From Neoceratodus forsteri (lineage: Eukaryota > Chordata > Ceratodontiformes > Ceratodontidae), in NCBI GenBank assembly GCA_016271365.2, contig CM057451.1, positions 369,851,501-369,915,500 of the forward strand: a stretch of DNA of 64,000 bases, given 5' to 3'. Under the pieces are notes generated by a model. The model did not search any database and was not told the origin of the DNA. It saw only the letters and a program-made list of their open reading frames with translations. Of this stretch, positions 34,069-45,179 are shown piece after piece. The position numbers were made by a program, and so were the translations under genes. Numbering within the stretch: the stretch's first letter is position 1; each line of letters opens with the position of its first letter.

Positions 34069-34165
34069 TAGAAACATATAGAAACTTAAAATTTAATGGC
34101 AGATAAGGACCGCTTGGGCCACCTAGTCTGCCCATCTCCCTACATAATGGATAAGCTGCAGATAC
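34069..34165 (-). mobile_element. Nested CR1 3' terminus, about 97 bp
   Basis: A short insert in CR1 C3 reading as the inverse of a CR1 3' end (TAGAAACATATAGAAAC, then GGCAGATAAGGACCGCTTG). Comparison with the long CR1 copy at 48890 shows the host sequence is continuous without it. It is therefore an extremely 5'-truncated CR1 insertion into another CR1. Confidence 0.85.
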
Positions 34166-35105
34166 CAGCCCATTCACAGAAGAAAGGGTCCTGAGAGAAC
34201 TCTTAAAACCCAAGGTGGACAAAGCTATTGGACCTGATGGGATTCACCCCAGAATTCTAAAAGAACCAAGGGGAGACCTAATGACACCACTGACTGCCCC
34301 TTTTAACAAATCATGGGAGGATGGTGTGGTACCTGAGGACTGGAGGAAAGCAGATGTAATCTCCCTTCACAAGAGTGGAAGCAAGGCAGAGGCAGGAAAC
34401 TACAGACCTGTTAGTTTGATCTCACTAGTAGGGAAAATGATGGAATCAATTCTGAAAGAAAGAATTGTTGAGTACCTAGAGGCCAGTGGGGCACAGGACC
34501 CAAGGTATCATGGATTCACAACAGGAAGGTCATGTCAGACAAATCTAATAGATTTCTTTGACTGGTTGACCAAAGTAGTAGACCAGGGTGGAGCTGTAGA
34601 TATGGCCTACTTAGACTTTAGCAAGGCATTTGACACAGTACCACACAAAATATTAATAAACACATTAACCAGCCTGGGAGTGTGTCCCAGGGTGGTAGCC
34701 TGGGTAACAAATTGGCTGGACAACAGGATGCAGAGATTAATAGTAAAAAGAGCACACTCTGGAGAAAGGGGAGTTACTAGTGGGGTACCGCAGGGTTCAG
34801 TACTGGAAGCAGTACTCTTTAATGTCTTCCTGGTGACATAGCAGAGGGGCCGGAAGAAAAAGTATGCCTACTTGCAGATGACACAAAGATCTGCAACAGG
34901 GTTGATACACAAGTAGGGGTGGAAAGGATGAAAAGGGACTTGACAAGGTTAGAGCAATGGTCAAGAGTTTGGCAGCTTAGTTTCAATGCAAAGAAGTGCA
35001 AAGTAATGCTCCTGGAAACAAAAACCAGGTGAAGAGTACACAATGGGGGGACTAATAACAACAAAATGGAAAGGGACCTGGGGTAATCATATCAGACGAC
35101 CTTAA

Positions 35106-35273
35106 GGTAGGCAAGCAATGTGAGAAGACAGTAAGGAGGGCTGGGGGGATTCTGGGATACATAGGGAGAGGCATCACCAGTAGAAAGCAGGTAGGCAAAC
35201 AATGTGAGAAGACAGTAAGGAGGGCTGGGGGGATTCTGAGATGCACAGGGAGAGGCACCACCAATAGAAAGCA
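35106..35273 (+). repeat. 84-bp in-frame tandem duplication in CR1 RT
   Basis: Units 35106-35189 and 35190-35273 both begin GGTAGGCAA and contain GTGAGAAGACAGTAAGG. The length is 28 codons, so the reading frame is preserved. The other CR1 copies have one unit. Confidence 0.9.
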
Positions 35274-35876
35274 GGAAGTTGTTATCCCTCTGTACAGACA
35301 GTTGGTGAGACCCCATCTGGAGTATTGGGTGCAGTTCTGGAGACTCCATCTCCGCAAGGACATAGACAGGATGGAGATAGTCCAGAGGAGGGCAACCAAA
35401 ATGTTGCAGGGTCTGCACCAGAAGCCATACAAAGAGAGACTAAAAGAGCTTAATATGTATACCCTTGAGGAAAGGAGGGAGAGGAGGGACATGATAGAAA
35501 CCTTCAAGTACCTCAAGGGAATCAACGAAGTCCAAGAGGGTATCATATTTCAGAAAAAGAGATGCACAAGAACAAGGGGCCACAATTTGAAGATAGATAT
35601 GGGACGGCTCAGGGGCAATGTGAGGAAGTATTCGTTTACAGACAGGGTGGTGGATGCATAGGACAGCCTTCCTGAGGAGGTCGTGGGGTCAAAAACAGTG
35701 GGCAAATTCAAGAATGCATGGGACCGACATAAGGCAATTATAGTGGGAGGTAGGAAAGGGGTAAGGAGGAAGTAGGCTGCTGGTTGACTAGGATCTGCAG
35801 CTTATCCAAAAGGCAGGGAAATGGGCAGACTACGTGGGCCAAGCAGTCCTTATCTGCCGTCAAAGTCTATGTTTCT

Positions 35877-37540
35877 ACCTGCTCTCCAAGGCCATAGAGC
35901 ATATAGTATCAGACCAGCTTACGGAATACCTTGATAAATACGACGTCCTGTGTGCTCAACAGCACAGCTTTAGAAAAAGTCACAGTATGACCTCAGCCCT
36001 CCTTGAATTCACTGGTGCAATCCATAGTTCCTTGGACAATAGCCTTCTTACAGGGGCGGTCTTCATTGATCTGATGAAGGCATTCGATACCGTCCATCAT
36101 CATCTACTACTCTCTCAGCTGCTAAATACCAAGCTGTCCCCTGAATCTACATCCTGGTTTAAGAGCTACATGGAAAACTGCTCACAAAGAGTGAAAATAG
36201 CTGACTTTCTCTTTGATGCCAGACCAGTGCGCTCTGGAGTGCCACAAGGGTCCATCCTTGGGCCTGTTCTCTTCAGCATCTTCCTAAATAGTCTTCCACA
36301 GTCCTGTCTGGAGCAACTCCTCCTATACGCTGATGACGCTGTCATCCACTCCACCCAGAAGGACCCCCACCTTCTGCAAAACAAACTACAGCATGACTTC
36401 TCCTCAGTTGAAAACCGGTTCAGTAAACACAAACTTGTCCTCAACTATAAAACAACAATGTCCATGCTCTTCTGCAGCTCGCAAAACAAGCACCGGGACC
36501 ACCCACCTCACTATTGCAAACGGCCTAGGTGCAATCCTAGAACAAGTGCAAACCTTCAAATACCTTGGAATCACTCTTGACAGTTGTCTATCCTATGGGG
36601 CTCACATTGACAATGTTGCCAAAGTGACCAACACACATATTGAACTGCTTTACAGGCATAGGCAGTGCCTAACTCCGGAAGCCTTAAGGATCGTAGTTCA
36701 GAGCTCAGTGATCTCAACTATCGACTATGGCCTCATCTTCTTCGGTTCCGCTTCCATCACCGCCCTCAGGTGCTTATCTATGGCTTTGAACAAAGCTTGG
36801 CAACTCATCACTGGATCCCATTGTCTCACCCATATGTGTGACCTATAGGCCCAAACTGGTTGGCTTCAACTCTCAAGCTGTACCAAGTATCTAACATGCA
36901 TAATGGCTAAAAAAAACACTGATGGGCTTTGACGTCCCGGAGTTCAAGCTCTGCTACAACCTACACAGAATCTCTGCCTCACCAGGGGCTCTGAATCTCA
37001 ATTACTGCATATTCCAAGATGCCGGACCTCACAGGGACAAAGATCCTTCACCTACAGAGCTCCCAGCTGGCTAAATGGAATCACCAGGGACATCTCCTCC
37101 CTACTTAAGCTAGGCACGTTCAAATCTAACCTCCGCCTATCCTTCTCTGCCTCTAGCACATGCGACTGTCTTCTCTAACCTGCTGTTCCCTTTTTGGCAC
37201 TTGTTCCTTCTCATCCACCCCCCCCCACTCTCCCCCTACTCCCCCCTTACTTGCACTTTCCACTTGCACTTCCTGTGTGTTTGACAATTGCCTCTGGCAG
37301 CACCTTCTTCCCGTGTCTCACCAAGTTCTTGTTATCAATGTTACCCTTGTCCTGTACATGCCCCTAGTACCACCTAATCTGTATGAACTCATGTGATGAT
37401 AAACAACTATAACCTGTTATCCTGCAATAATTAATGTCCTGCTTGTTTGTTCTCATCCTGACATGGAACCTTTGTAAAAGAGCTTTGGCTCAAAAGTAAT
37501 TATAATCTTAGACTCTAATAAATAAATAAATAAAATAAAT
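35877..37540 (+). mobile_element. LINE-C, 5'-truncated
   Basis: A third LINE type, related to but distinct from LINE-A/B by protein wording. It starts inside RT at the very end of CR1 C3 and ends in AATAAATAAATAAATAAAATAAAT (37519-37540). The 3' UTR contains GAGCTTTGGCTC (about 37480), a short perfect palindrome. Confidence 0.85.
35884..36850 (+). pseudogene. LINE-C RT, truncated, one main frameshift
   Basis: Open from the truncation point to 36580: CAQQHSFRKSHSMTSALLEF, FIDLMKAFDTVHHHLLLSQL, GVPQGSILGPVLFSIFLNSL and an intact LYADDAVIHS (about 36325). A frameshift near 36480-36500 moves to the frame ending at 36848, with FKYLGITLDSCLSYGAHIDN and a conserved TIDYGLIFFG. Endonuclease and RT N-terminus are missing. 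The catalytic residues that remain are all present. Confidence 0.88.
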
Positions 37541-37557
37541 CAAAATGTTTCTATTTT

Positions 37558-37765
37558 ACATTTGTCTGTCTATATCTGTATTTCTGCCTATCTATTGACA
37601 GTATCTATCTATCATTTAACAGTATCTGTCTGTCTGTATGTCCATTTTGTCTGTCTGTCTATCAATCAAGCAACTGTTGACAGTTTCTGTCTGTCTGTAT
37701 CTCTCTATCTATCTGTCTGTCTGTCTGTCCATCAAGCTGTCTGTCCATCTATTTATCTAACTACA
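37558..37765. repeat. (TCTG)n/(TCTA)n microsatellite
   Basis: Interrupted tetranucleotide runs with TTGACAGTATCTATC words, resembling the microsatellite at 17.9-18.3 kb. Confidence 0.95.
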
Positions 37766-39635
37766 TCTTCATGGTGACACTGGCTGCACCACAACTGAAG
37801 CCTATCAGTGTATGGTGTAAGGCTAATTCTTCAACTGATTTTGTTAAAAAAAAAAAAAGCAATTCTTTAAAAAATAAATATATATTTTTTTGTTGTATAT
37901 TATCTGCCCCAGCCTTATCACCTCGGCAGGGGTGGTCCTATGGTTCCCCTGTCCAGTCGGCCCCAGTGACACCACACAGGGCGCCGTGCCTGAGCTCACC
38001 CCCTTGCCCTCTACACCCTGTCCTGGCTACATGTCAGCCACATTGCTCATCCCAATCCCCAAAAACCTTTTGGGGAGTCAGGCTCAGAGGGAGCACCCTG
38101 AAATCGTCCGGTGCAGCGCTGTTGGGGGCTGACCATCACGAGCACCGGAGGATTTGGGCTGTTTTTCCTTTTTTCCTGGTTTCTCCCTATGGCGTGGGTG
38201 TGCATGACATCAATGACGATGCCATGTGCACTTTTTCGCACTGCACGTCCAACATCAGCCTGCGCTGACCCCTCTACTAACCGCAGCCTGCGCCAACCTC
38301 CAGCCACTGCCAGGAGCCAGCACAACTGTGGTTGTCCCAACCCTTCCTCCCCACAGGAGGAGAGCAGTCCCTGGGATGCTCAGTCCTCCTCCCCCTGGCC
38401 AACCCTCTGATGCTCAAGCGTTGCTCCTGACCCCTGGGTCATCGGCATGGTGCAAGGTGTGGCGTCTGGCACCTCAACCCTCAGTGCTACCAGGCCAGCT
38501 ACTTGAATAAAAATATTGATGAAATTAGTGTTGTGAGTGATTGTAAAGGGCGTGGAGTCCTCCCTCTGCATATGTGTCGCTCGGTACTGCATGCACATGA
38601 CTAGAGCTCGGTATTAGTCAGTTCATGCCCCACCTCCATTTGTGCCCACTAAAATAGTGGTCTGCAGCAGACAATAGGCCTGTGTGTGGCATAGGGCCAG
38701 TCACATGGTTGTGTGCCATGCACAGAAGCCTAGTGACATGGCCCACCACTACTGAGATCCCCCCATCCACCCAACCCACACCTTGTTGGCTGCTTGTTAG
38801 TGCCAGTGTTCCGGCCCAGGGCAAACATCCCTGGTAATCCAGTGCCCCTCTCACCTAACCCCCAAGCATTCCATCAGAACAATCACTTTCCTGGTGGGAG
38901 ATCCCCCCCCCTTCCTAGCCCTGCCCTTAAGTTCCATATATTGGGGGTGCTGAGTGTCTCTGAAGCCTTCCCTTCCCAGTTCACAAGTGTCCCCAGTTTG
39001 TTTTTTTTTCCAGAAAGCTTTTTCTCCCTAGCCATGTTCATCAGAGATGTACCCTGTTCCCAAATATATACCCAGTTTCCAGGGATACACCCTGCTAGGG
39101 CCCATTAACCCCCCTCCCTGGCTCTGCCCCTTTAACATTCTCCCATGGTTCTCTCTCCATGGCAGGGGCCTCAGAGAAAGGACCATCTTCCCCACCGAGG
39201 CAGTCCACTGTGTGGACTAGAATCCAATGTCATAGTCACTAGGACCCAGAAGAGGCCTTGGAGTCAAGACGATCATATAGACAGTCAGAGTTTTTTTCTC
39301 CCACTTTTCTACCTGGTTCCCCTGGCATGAGTGCTGCCCATTGAGTGACTGTGGCTGCATGTAGCAATGTCCTGCAGAGAGAATGAGCTCCTATGGCCCA
39401 CTACAATGGTAAGTGGGACACTGGAGCCAAATGTCATCCCTCCCCAATTGTGGTCTGGCTTCTTTTATGAACTTGAGCTGCCTGCACTGCAGCTGGCCAT
39501 GCCTCCCTGTTAAACTGCTGTTAGTAGTTCTACCAAGCTTGATGGAGGGGTACTGTTTCTTGTGACCATGGGTGCAGGGCTTGGTGAGCAGTGGAGTATT
39601 CATTTGAAACTTTTGACCTGGAAAGGTACACTAGC
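37766..39635. other. Unassigned stretch with one poly(A) signal
   Basis: G+C-richer sequence (37900-38500) with overlapping open frames of about 100-165 codons on the plus strand, none of which resembles a protein I know. AATAAA at 38506-38511 could mark the 3' end of an unknown transcribed unit. 38600-39635 shows C-rich and T-rich runs, no element ends. Confidence 0.35.
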
Positions 39636-40068
39636 AGAAGAAGAAGAATCAGCATTTATATAGCACTTTTCATACACATTGTATCCCAAAGTGCTTTACA
39701 AGCAGTGCTAGACTGGTAGTGAAGTGGCTGAATGTGAAGTGGCTTGACACATCAACACCCACATACAGCCTTGGACAATTGCATGAACCAGTTTTATGGG
39801 AAGGGGAATGCCCTTTACCCTTGCGAAAAGTACCTTGGGTTCATTTACTTCCACCTGGACACCCACAAGGACAGCAGCAGAAATGGGTAGAAGGGATCTC
39901 GGTTTAATGTCTCATCTGAAGGATGGCACACCGCGGATACTGTGGCACTCCCCAGCACTGTACTCGGATGCCAATGTTCAAGTATGAGCCCAATCTTGGT
40001 GTGGGGCTAGAACCCACAATATTCTGGTCCCGAGGCAGATGTGCTACCAACTGAGCCACACTAACACC
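39636..40068 (-). mobile_element. tRNA-derived SINE with LINE-like tail (SINE-1)
   Basis: On the minus strand it begins with a tRNA-like head: an A box in GTGGCTCAGTTGGTAGCAC and a B box in GTGGGTTCTAGC (40068-40008). The body has GATGAGACATTAAACCGAG (39909-39927), a block I know from tRNA SINEs of fishes and sharks. The 3' end reads AAAGCACTTTGGGATAC and GTGCTATATAAATGCTGATT, like an L2 tail, then (TTC)n at 39636. The two Pol III boxes are well formed. The exact SINE family is uncertain. Confidence 0.85.
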
Positions 40069-40164
40069 TCTAAGCTATTATAGCTTGTTTCCAGGTGTGT
40101 CCCGGGGGAGGGAGGGTAATGTTACATGGACCTGTTTTATTGACAGGGGTAATGTTGACCATGA

Positions 40165-40402
40165 CACTGGGGAAACTCGGTAAGTGCCATAGGATCTTTT
40201 ACTTACACCTGGACAATAGGGACCTCAGTTTAACCTGTTATCCAAAGAACAGCACCTCACCAGTGCAGCATCTCCCCCTCGTACTGCACTAGAATGTCAG
40301 TTATGGGTATTACACCAAATACCTTATGTGGGTCTAGAACCCACAACCTTCCGATCCTCTGGCCTCAGAGGCAACCGTGCTACCTTCTGAGCCACTGACA
40401 CT
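40165..40402 (-). mobile_element. Second copy of the same SINE, tail missing (SINE-2)
   Basis: Head at 40402-40325 (GTGGCTCAGAAGGTAGCAC, then GTGGGTTCTAGAC). The body has AACAGGTTAAACTGAGGTCC and AAAAGATCCTATGGCACTT. It is diverged from SINE-1 and lacks the L2-like tail. Same orientation, about 100 bp from SINE-1. Confidence 0.8.
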
Positions 40403-43138
40403 TTGTTATATAACTTAACAACTCTTTCCCTCATAGTGGGTGGCACTTCATTTAGTAACTATGCAGGTCATTTACTGATGCTGAGTGGCTGTTACCCAGT
40501 GTTGAAATTACAGGGGGGGCTTGCCAGGGCTCGGACCCCAAGCGCTGAAGTGAGCCTCAGTAGCTCAGTCATCACTGCCATTGACTTATAATGGAAAGGG
40601 GGGGGGGGCTCAGTTTAATGACAGCAGTCTTATAGGCCCCCCCAGCTCATAAAGTGTAATTCCAACACCAGATGCTACCACTTAGTGTCAGTAAATTGTC
40701 ACTCTATTTCTGCAGCCTCTGTTTCTGTAGAACTACTGGCACTTACAAGAACTGCTGTCAAAACTCATGTTGAAACTGGAAGCTGGAGTAACAGTAGCCA
40801 AGTGGGAGGTTTCTTGGCAGTCACAGCTGCAGCACTGTAATCCCTGCGTTCAGACCACACCAGACAGCATGTTCAATGAAGCAGCTCTGAACAGGAAGTG
40901 CTGTAGGTACTGTACAAAGAGCGATCAGATGACTAAATGGGGCTGTTATCCACATCGGCAACTTTGTAAACAAATTCCATGATGTTTCTGCTTCTTTATT
41001 TTTTAATCAAATGTCATTCTGGAGGTATTTGCTGGGTCTTACTTTTCTGTGGACCTCTCAACAGCTTTCAGGTACCGTACGCTTGAGTTTTACATTTACT
41101 GTACACATGAGGTTCTACTATATTTTTAACTGGCGAACTTCCTGGAAGGCAGCTGTGCGTACCAGATGTTACATATTTTCGCCAGTTAGCTGAATTTTTG
41201 TGTTTAACAACATGGCTGTGCTTTCAGTTATTCTGTTAAAGAACTGAATAACAAGGCTCCTGGGATAACATTGGAAAAAAAAACGGATGGTGGAAGGTTG
41301 TTAGACTGCTGTGCAATGCTGGGGGAAGGGAAGGTTGAAAGGGCACTTACCCGTATGGAACGTTCTGTGAAAGTGTGAATACACATAGGTGTGTGCATGT
41401 GTTGGGAGGGGCACATTGTTATGAACACTGCTGCTGCTTCTATTAAGGAATTGATTGCCTACCCCACAAGGAAAGAAAGATTATCCAGTAACACCAACAT
41501 TGCAGCTTTTCTTAACAGAAGTAGTTTAATGGTATAGTTTGCAAGTATTGTACTTTTTGCTGTTTTATTTTTGTTCACCTGGAAAGAAGGGCAAGGCATA
41601 TTTTAGCCTTGCACAGAGGGTACATTTACTTTTACTGTGCTACTATAAATAGAAACTAAGTTTTCAAAATGTTTCTAGTACCTATTGGTTTTATGTTCTA
41701 CAGTGTTTCTGTCTTTTGTTTCAAGGCAAATCCTTTATTGTTAACTGCTACTTGTTACACAAAGCTCATTTTGGTTTCTTCCTATAAAACCTTTGTTTTC
41801 AGAGTTGCTTTATACAAATCGCCAGGTAAAGATTTTATTATTATTATTATTATTCTGTTTTGATCCTTTTGGACTGTATGATTCCTCATCCACAGCCTCC
41901 CACTCAGCTCTGGTGGGGAATTCCATGAATTATGAGTAGCACAGTTGAAACCGAAAGTCCTACTGTGAGTGTACTTAAACAGGGAACTGATGTGCCAGTT
42001 AACACCATGTTACCCATAGCAGCAGCTGTTGTTTCAGAGATTCAGTTATTAGGCCAAAGTACAACTGTGTCAGAAAAGTAGGAGAATCAGACAGTATCGG
42101 TTTTAGACCTAATGCTGCCCCCAAGCAGAAATACTAGCGGTTCCCCATGTACCGCTCCCACAGCCCCCTCTCTTCTCTTTCATACCACCCATGACCTGGG
42201 GCCTGGGAGGAGTAGCAGTTGATATTGTAAATGAACCACTCAACCCACTAGGAAAGTCATATGAGTTTAATAAATCCCAAACCAATCACACTCCTGATTT
42301 TTCCTGTTCCATATACTTGTGCTTACGCTCCCTTTAAAACACATTCCCCTTGTCTATGTTTCAGGATCAGTCTATCCCTTCTTCAGAACTCATGAGCTAC
42401 CTAAAAAAATATATATATATATTTTTGTAACATTTGTCCACTTCTTTATTTATTAATGTATGTTGTTTTAGTATTTACTTATTTAGCAACTTAACCACTA
42501 AAAGCATGGAGAACATACCTGTTCAAATGCTTATACACTGACTTGAATAACCGTGAGTTTCTCCTAGAGCCTTAGTTACCTGTGAATCCTCAATAAAGTC
42601 ACTACAATTAAAAGGGTGATGTGGGGGGGTGAGAAGGTGAGATTAAACTTCTTAGTAGCAGCTGGGCATGGGAGTCAGGACCCCTCTAACAATATATAAG
42701 CAGCCTAGTAAAGCAATTAGTTATTTATTGAATTTTGATAATCGGATAGACTCACTGAGATATGTAAGTCCCTTTTTCAGGGGCGATCCAGAATTAATTA
42801 TATACAAGTCAATCAAATTTAGCAACAATTCTGGAGTAGGACAAGGCAAAATAAAAACTAAGGGAAAAAAAAAAACAAGGATTTGTCAATGCCGAATGTT
42901 CAGGGCTTACATTGCTGAGGTACCGGTTCCTGCTTGTACACATTTTTACTATATATTAACCCAAGATGGGATCTTGATTTTAAACAGTTTTATACTGCAT
43001 TTACCCAGTACAGAAGAGGTGAGATGCTAGATCTTGTTTTTAGTGTGCTCCTGCTTTTATATAATGTATTTTTCTAAGACAGATAATTTTAGAGGCATCA
43101 TTCCCTTCTCAGCGTATTCTGAGAACTTCCATTTCAGG
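40403..43138. other. Unassigned, A+T-rich DNA
   Basis: Only short chance frames. Small features: G run near 40600, (TTA)n at 41837-41858, (AT)n near 42408-42422. No element end or homology recognised over 2.7 kb, so this is the best candidate for old unique DNA in the window. Confidence 0.4.
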
Positions 43139-44024
43139 GTTGATTTTTGTATGAACATATGAAGAAGCCAGCAGAAGAAGGCTATTTGGTCTATATAGTC
43201 TGCTTGTATTGCAGGGTCCACAGCTTGAGCTACTGTCCCTGCCCCACCTCCCCACTCCTCCCATCCTCCCTCCTTACCCATGATCCTTACCTCCCCCATG
43301 CCTGTCTCAGCTTCTCCTAAAGCTGCTCACTGTCTTCAACGAGATCACCTCTTCTGGCAATGCATGTGTGTCCACCACCTTCCCTGTGAAGAAGTGCTTC
43401 CTGACCTCCCTCCTAAACCTCCCCCCTCCAGCTTAAGAATGTGCTCCCTCGTGTTATTGTTGCTACTCAGTTTATAAAGACCCTCCCTATCCACTTTATT
43501 TATCACTGTCAAGTACTTGAAGATCCCAATCATGTCCCCTCTCTCTGTCTCTCTCCTTTCCTCCAGAGAGTACATGCTTAGTGTCCTCAACCTCTCATTG
43601 TATGCCTTACCCTGCTGACCCTCTATCATCTTTGTAGCCCTCCTCTGGACCTTCTTCAGCAGGTTAATGTCCTTTTTGAGGTGTGGACACCAGTACTGAA
43701 CTCCATACTCTAAATGTGGCCTCACCAGTGACCTGTATAAGGGCAGTATAACCTCTTCTCTCCTGCTAATGATCCTCCTAGATATGCATTCCAAAATATT
43801 GTTTGCCCTTGCTGCTACTTTCTTGCACAGTGTGGAGTGCTTCTGGTCACTAGTGATAATTACTCCCAGATCCCTCTCCTCCTCTTGTGCAGATACCTGG
43901 ACTCCGCCAAGGTAGTACTCCATCCTGGGATTCATGGCTCCAATGTGCCTAACTTTGCATCTCTTGGTATTGAAGCCAAGCTGCCAGATCCCAGATCACC
44001 TCCCCAGCTTTTCCAGATTTGAAT
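43139..44024 (-). mobile_element. CR1 LINE 3' fragment (C4)
   Basis: The minus-strand frame 43345-43935 (196 codons, unbroken) encodes the CR1 RT C-terminal region: ERDLGVIITSDQKHS, LPLYRSLVRPHLEYGVQYW and VQRRATKMIEG. The 3' UTR reaches about 43139. The wording differs from C1/C3/C5, so it is another CR1 subfamily. 5'-truncated downstream of the catalytic box. Confidence 0.88.
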
Positions 44025-45179
44025 GTTGACACCTATAGTGTTCATCAGAATTGGACTAAAAAAGACCTTGACAGAAAAAAGTATCAGCTAAAGAAAACAA
44101 CCCCGTTGAAATGAATGGGAAGTGTGAGCCCACTCATTTCAATGGACTTTTTGCTTTACTTTATAACTTTTTTTGGTTTTTAATAATTTGACCAGATTTT
44201 TTTCTGTTGGGTCCATGGAAGTTTATTAACTCCCCTCAAAATTAATAACTGAGCCCCTGGCATGAGGCTATTTATGCTGCTTCTGTAGACTGTGTTTTGT
44301 TACTGGTTCAGTGTGTTGTTTGTCCCCCCCCCAATAGGGCTCCTTTAATAAATGAAAATTATTATTGTGCTAGTTTATAAAAGCATCATGTTCACAGAGT
44401 AGACTAGACACTAAAAAATCATATGCATTACTAACTTCTTAAGACTGGGATCTGAGGGACAGATAAAATATTCGTAATATAATTATAGGTATAATTTTAA
44501 GTACAGGATGTGAATGGAACTGTACTAAAATTATTTAACTAATAATTTAAAAAAATCCAGGGAGACAAGGCTGGTGGATGCTCCTACCAGCATCCTTCTC
44601 CCATCTCCATGTAGGTTGTGCTGGGGAGGCGGCACTGCCCTGGGGGGCAAGCCAGGAGGTATTGCCCCGCAAAGAGGTGTCCTGGAGAGGTGAGGAAGGA
44701 AAGACCAGGTAAAAGGAGCTGAAGTAGTACACGCAGGCACCAACAAAAATCATACTAAATAAAAAAAAAAAGTATAGTGCAGTTTTTGTGCTTTGTTTCC
44801 AAGCAGAATGCCAATTGTTAAAGGGCAGGGGTCACTGTTTAGGATCTTTCAGTTCTTGGATCCATGCACACCATGTTCACTCTGATGCCACTGTCTGCTC
44901 GTACCTAGGGGTGCAAGGAGCTGGGTCTGTCTTGTCCTGTGTAAAAATGCAAGAATCCAAGACCTCCATTCACAATGTCATAGTGCCTGCTGAAATATTG
45001 GTATGTGAAAAAATAAAACAGAATACTGTATTGTAATACTAAAAGACTAACAAGACTTCCCCTGTAAAAAACAAAACAAGCATTTGTCAATGCCAAATGT
45101 TGGCTTGCTGGCATTGGCATTGGCATTGGTAGTGTAGGAGTGGACAGATGCATCATAGGAATGGCAGTGAAGTATTGAA
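44025..45179. other. Unassigned DNA with a 14-bp hairpin
   Basis: An inverted repeat, TTGAAATGAATGGG then CCCACTCATTTCAA (about 44106-44142, 9-nt loop, one mismatch). (GGCATT)n-like hexamers at about 45110-45130. No gene. Confidence 0.4.

Larger units (their letters stand above)
33331..35760 (+). pseudogene. CR1 ORF2: endonuclease C-terminus and RT, broken
   Basis: Endonuclease end: GAILDLVLSNGD and an intact TSDHHTVW (about 33442). Linker 33592-33894. RT 34215-34841 is open for 208 codons: KAIGPDGIHPRILKE, GNYRPVSLISLVGKMMES, YLDFSKAFDTVPHK and GVPQGSVLEAVLFN. A shift follows, and the catalytic box reads LADD (34871 region, F to L). The C-terminal domain is in 35302-35661 (LVRPHLEYWVQFW). 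The nested insert, two shifts and a TAG near 35658 disable it. Confidence 0.9.
33331..35876 (+). mobile_element. CR1 LINE, 5'-truncated (C3)
   Basis: Starts in the endonuclease C-terminus and runs to the CR1 3' octamer end (TCTATGTTTCT at 35866-35876). It begins exactly at the tail of LINE-A4 and is followed at once by LINE-C. It contains a nested CR1 3' end (34069-34165, opposite strand) and an 84-bp tandem duplication (35106-35273). Confidence 0.92.

Noticed and set aside
37771..38410. Overlapping frames of 99-165 codons as a possible gene
   Set aside because: Composition-driven openness in G+C-rich DNA, frames overlap each other, no recognisable domain, no splice structure I could defend.
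39985..40402. tRNA genes on the minus strand
   Set aside because: A and B boxes are present but the cloverleaf stems do not close and a SINE body follows, so these are SINE heads.
41785..41830. Possible small exon (TTTTCAG ... CCAGGTAAAG)
   Set aside because: Splice-like words are frequent by chance. Only 23 bp between them and no coding context.
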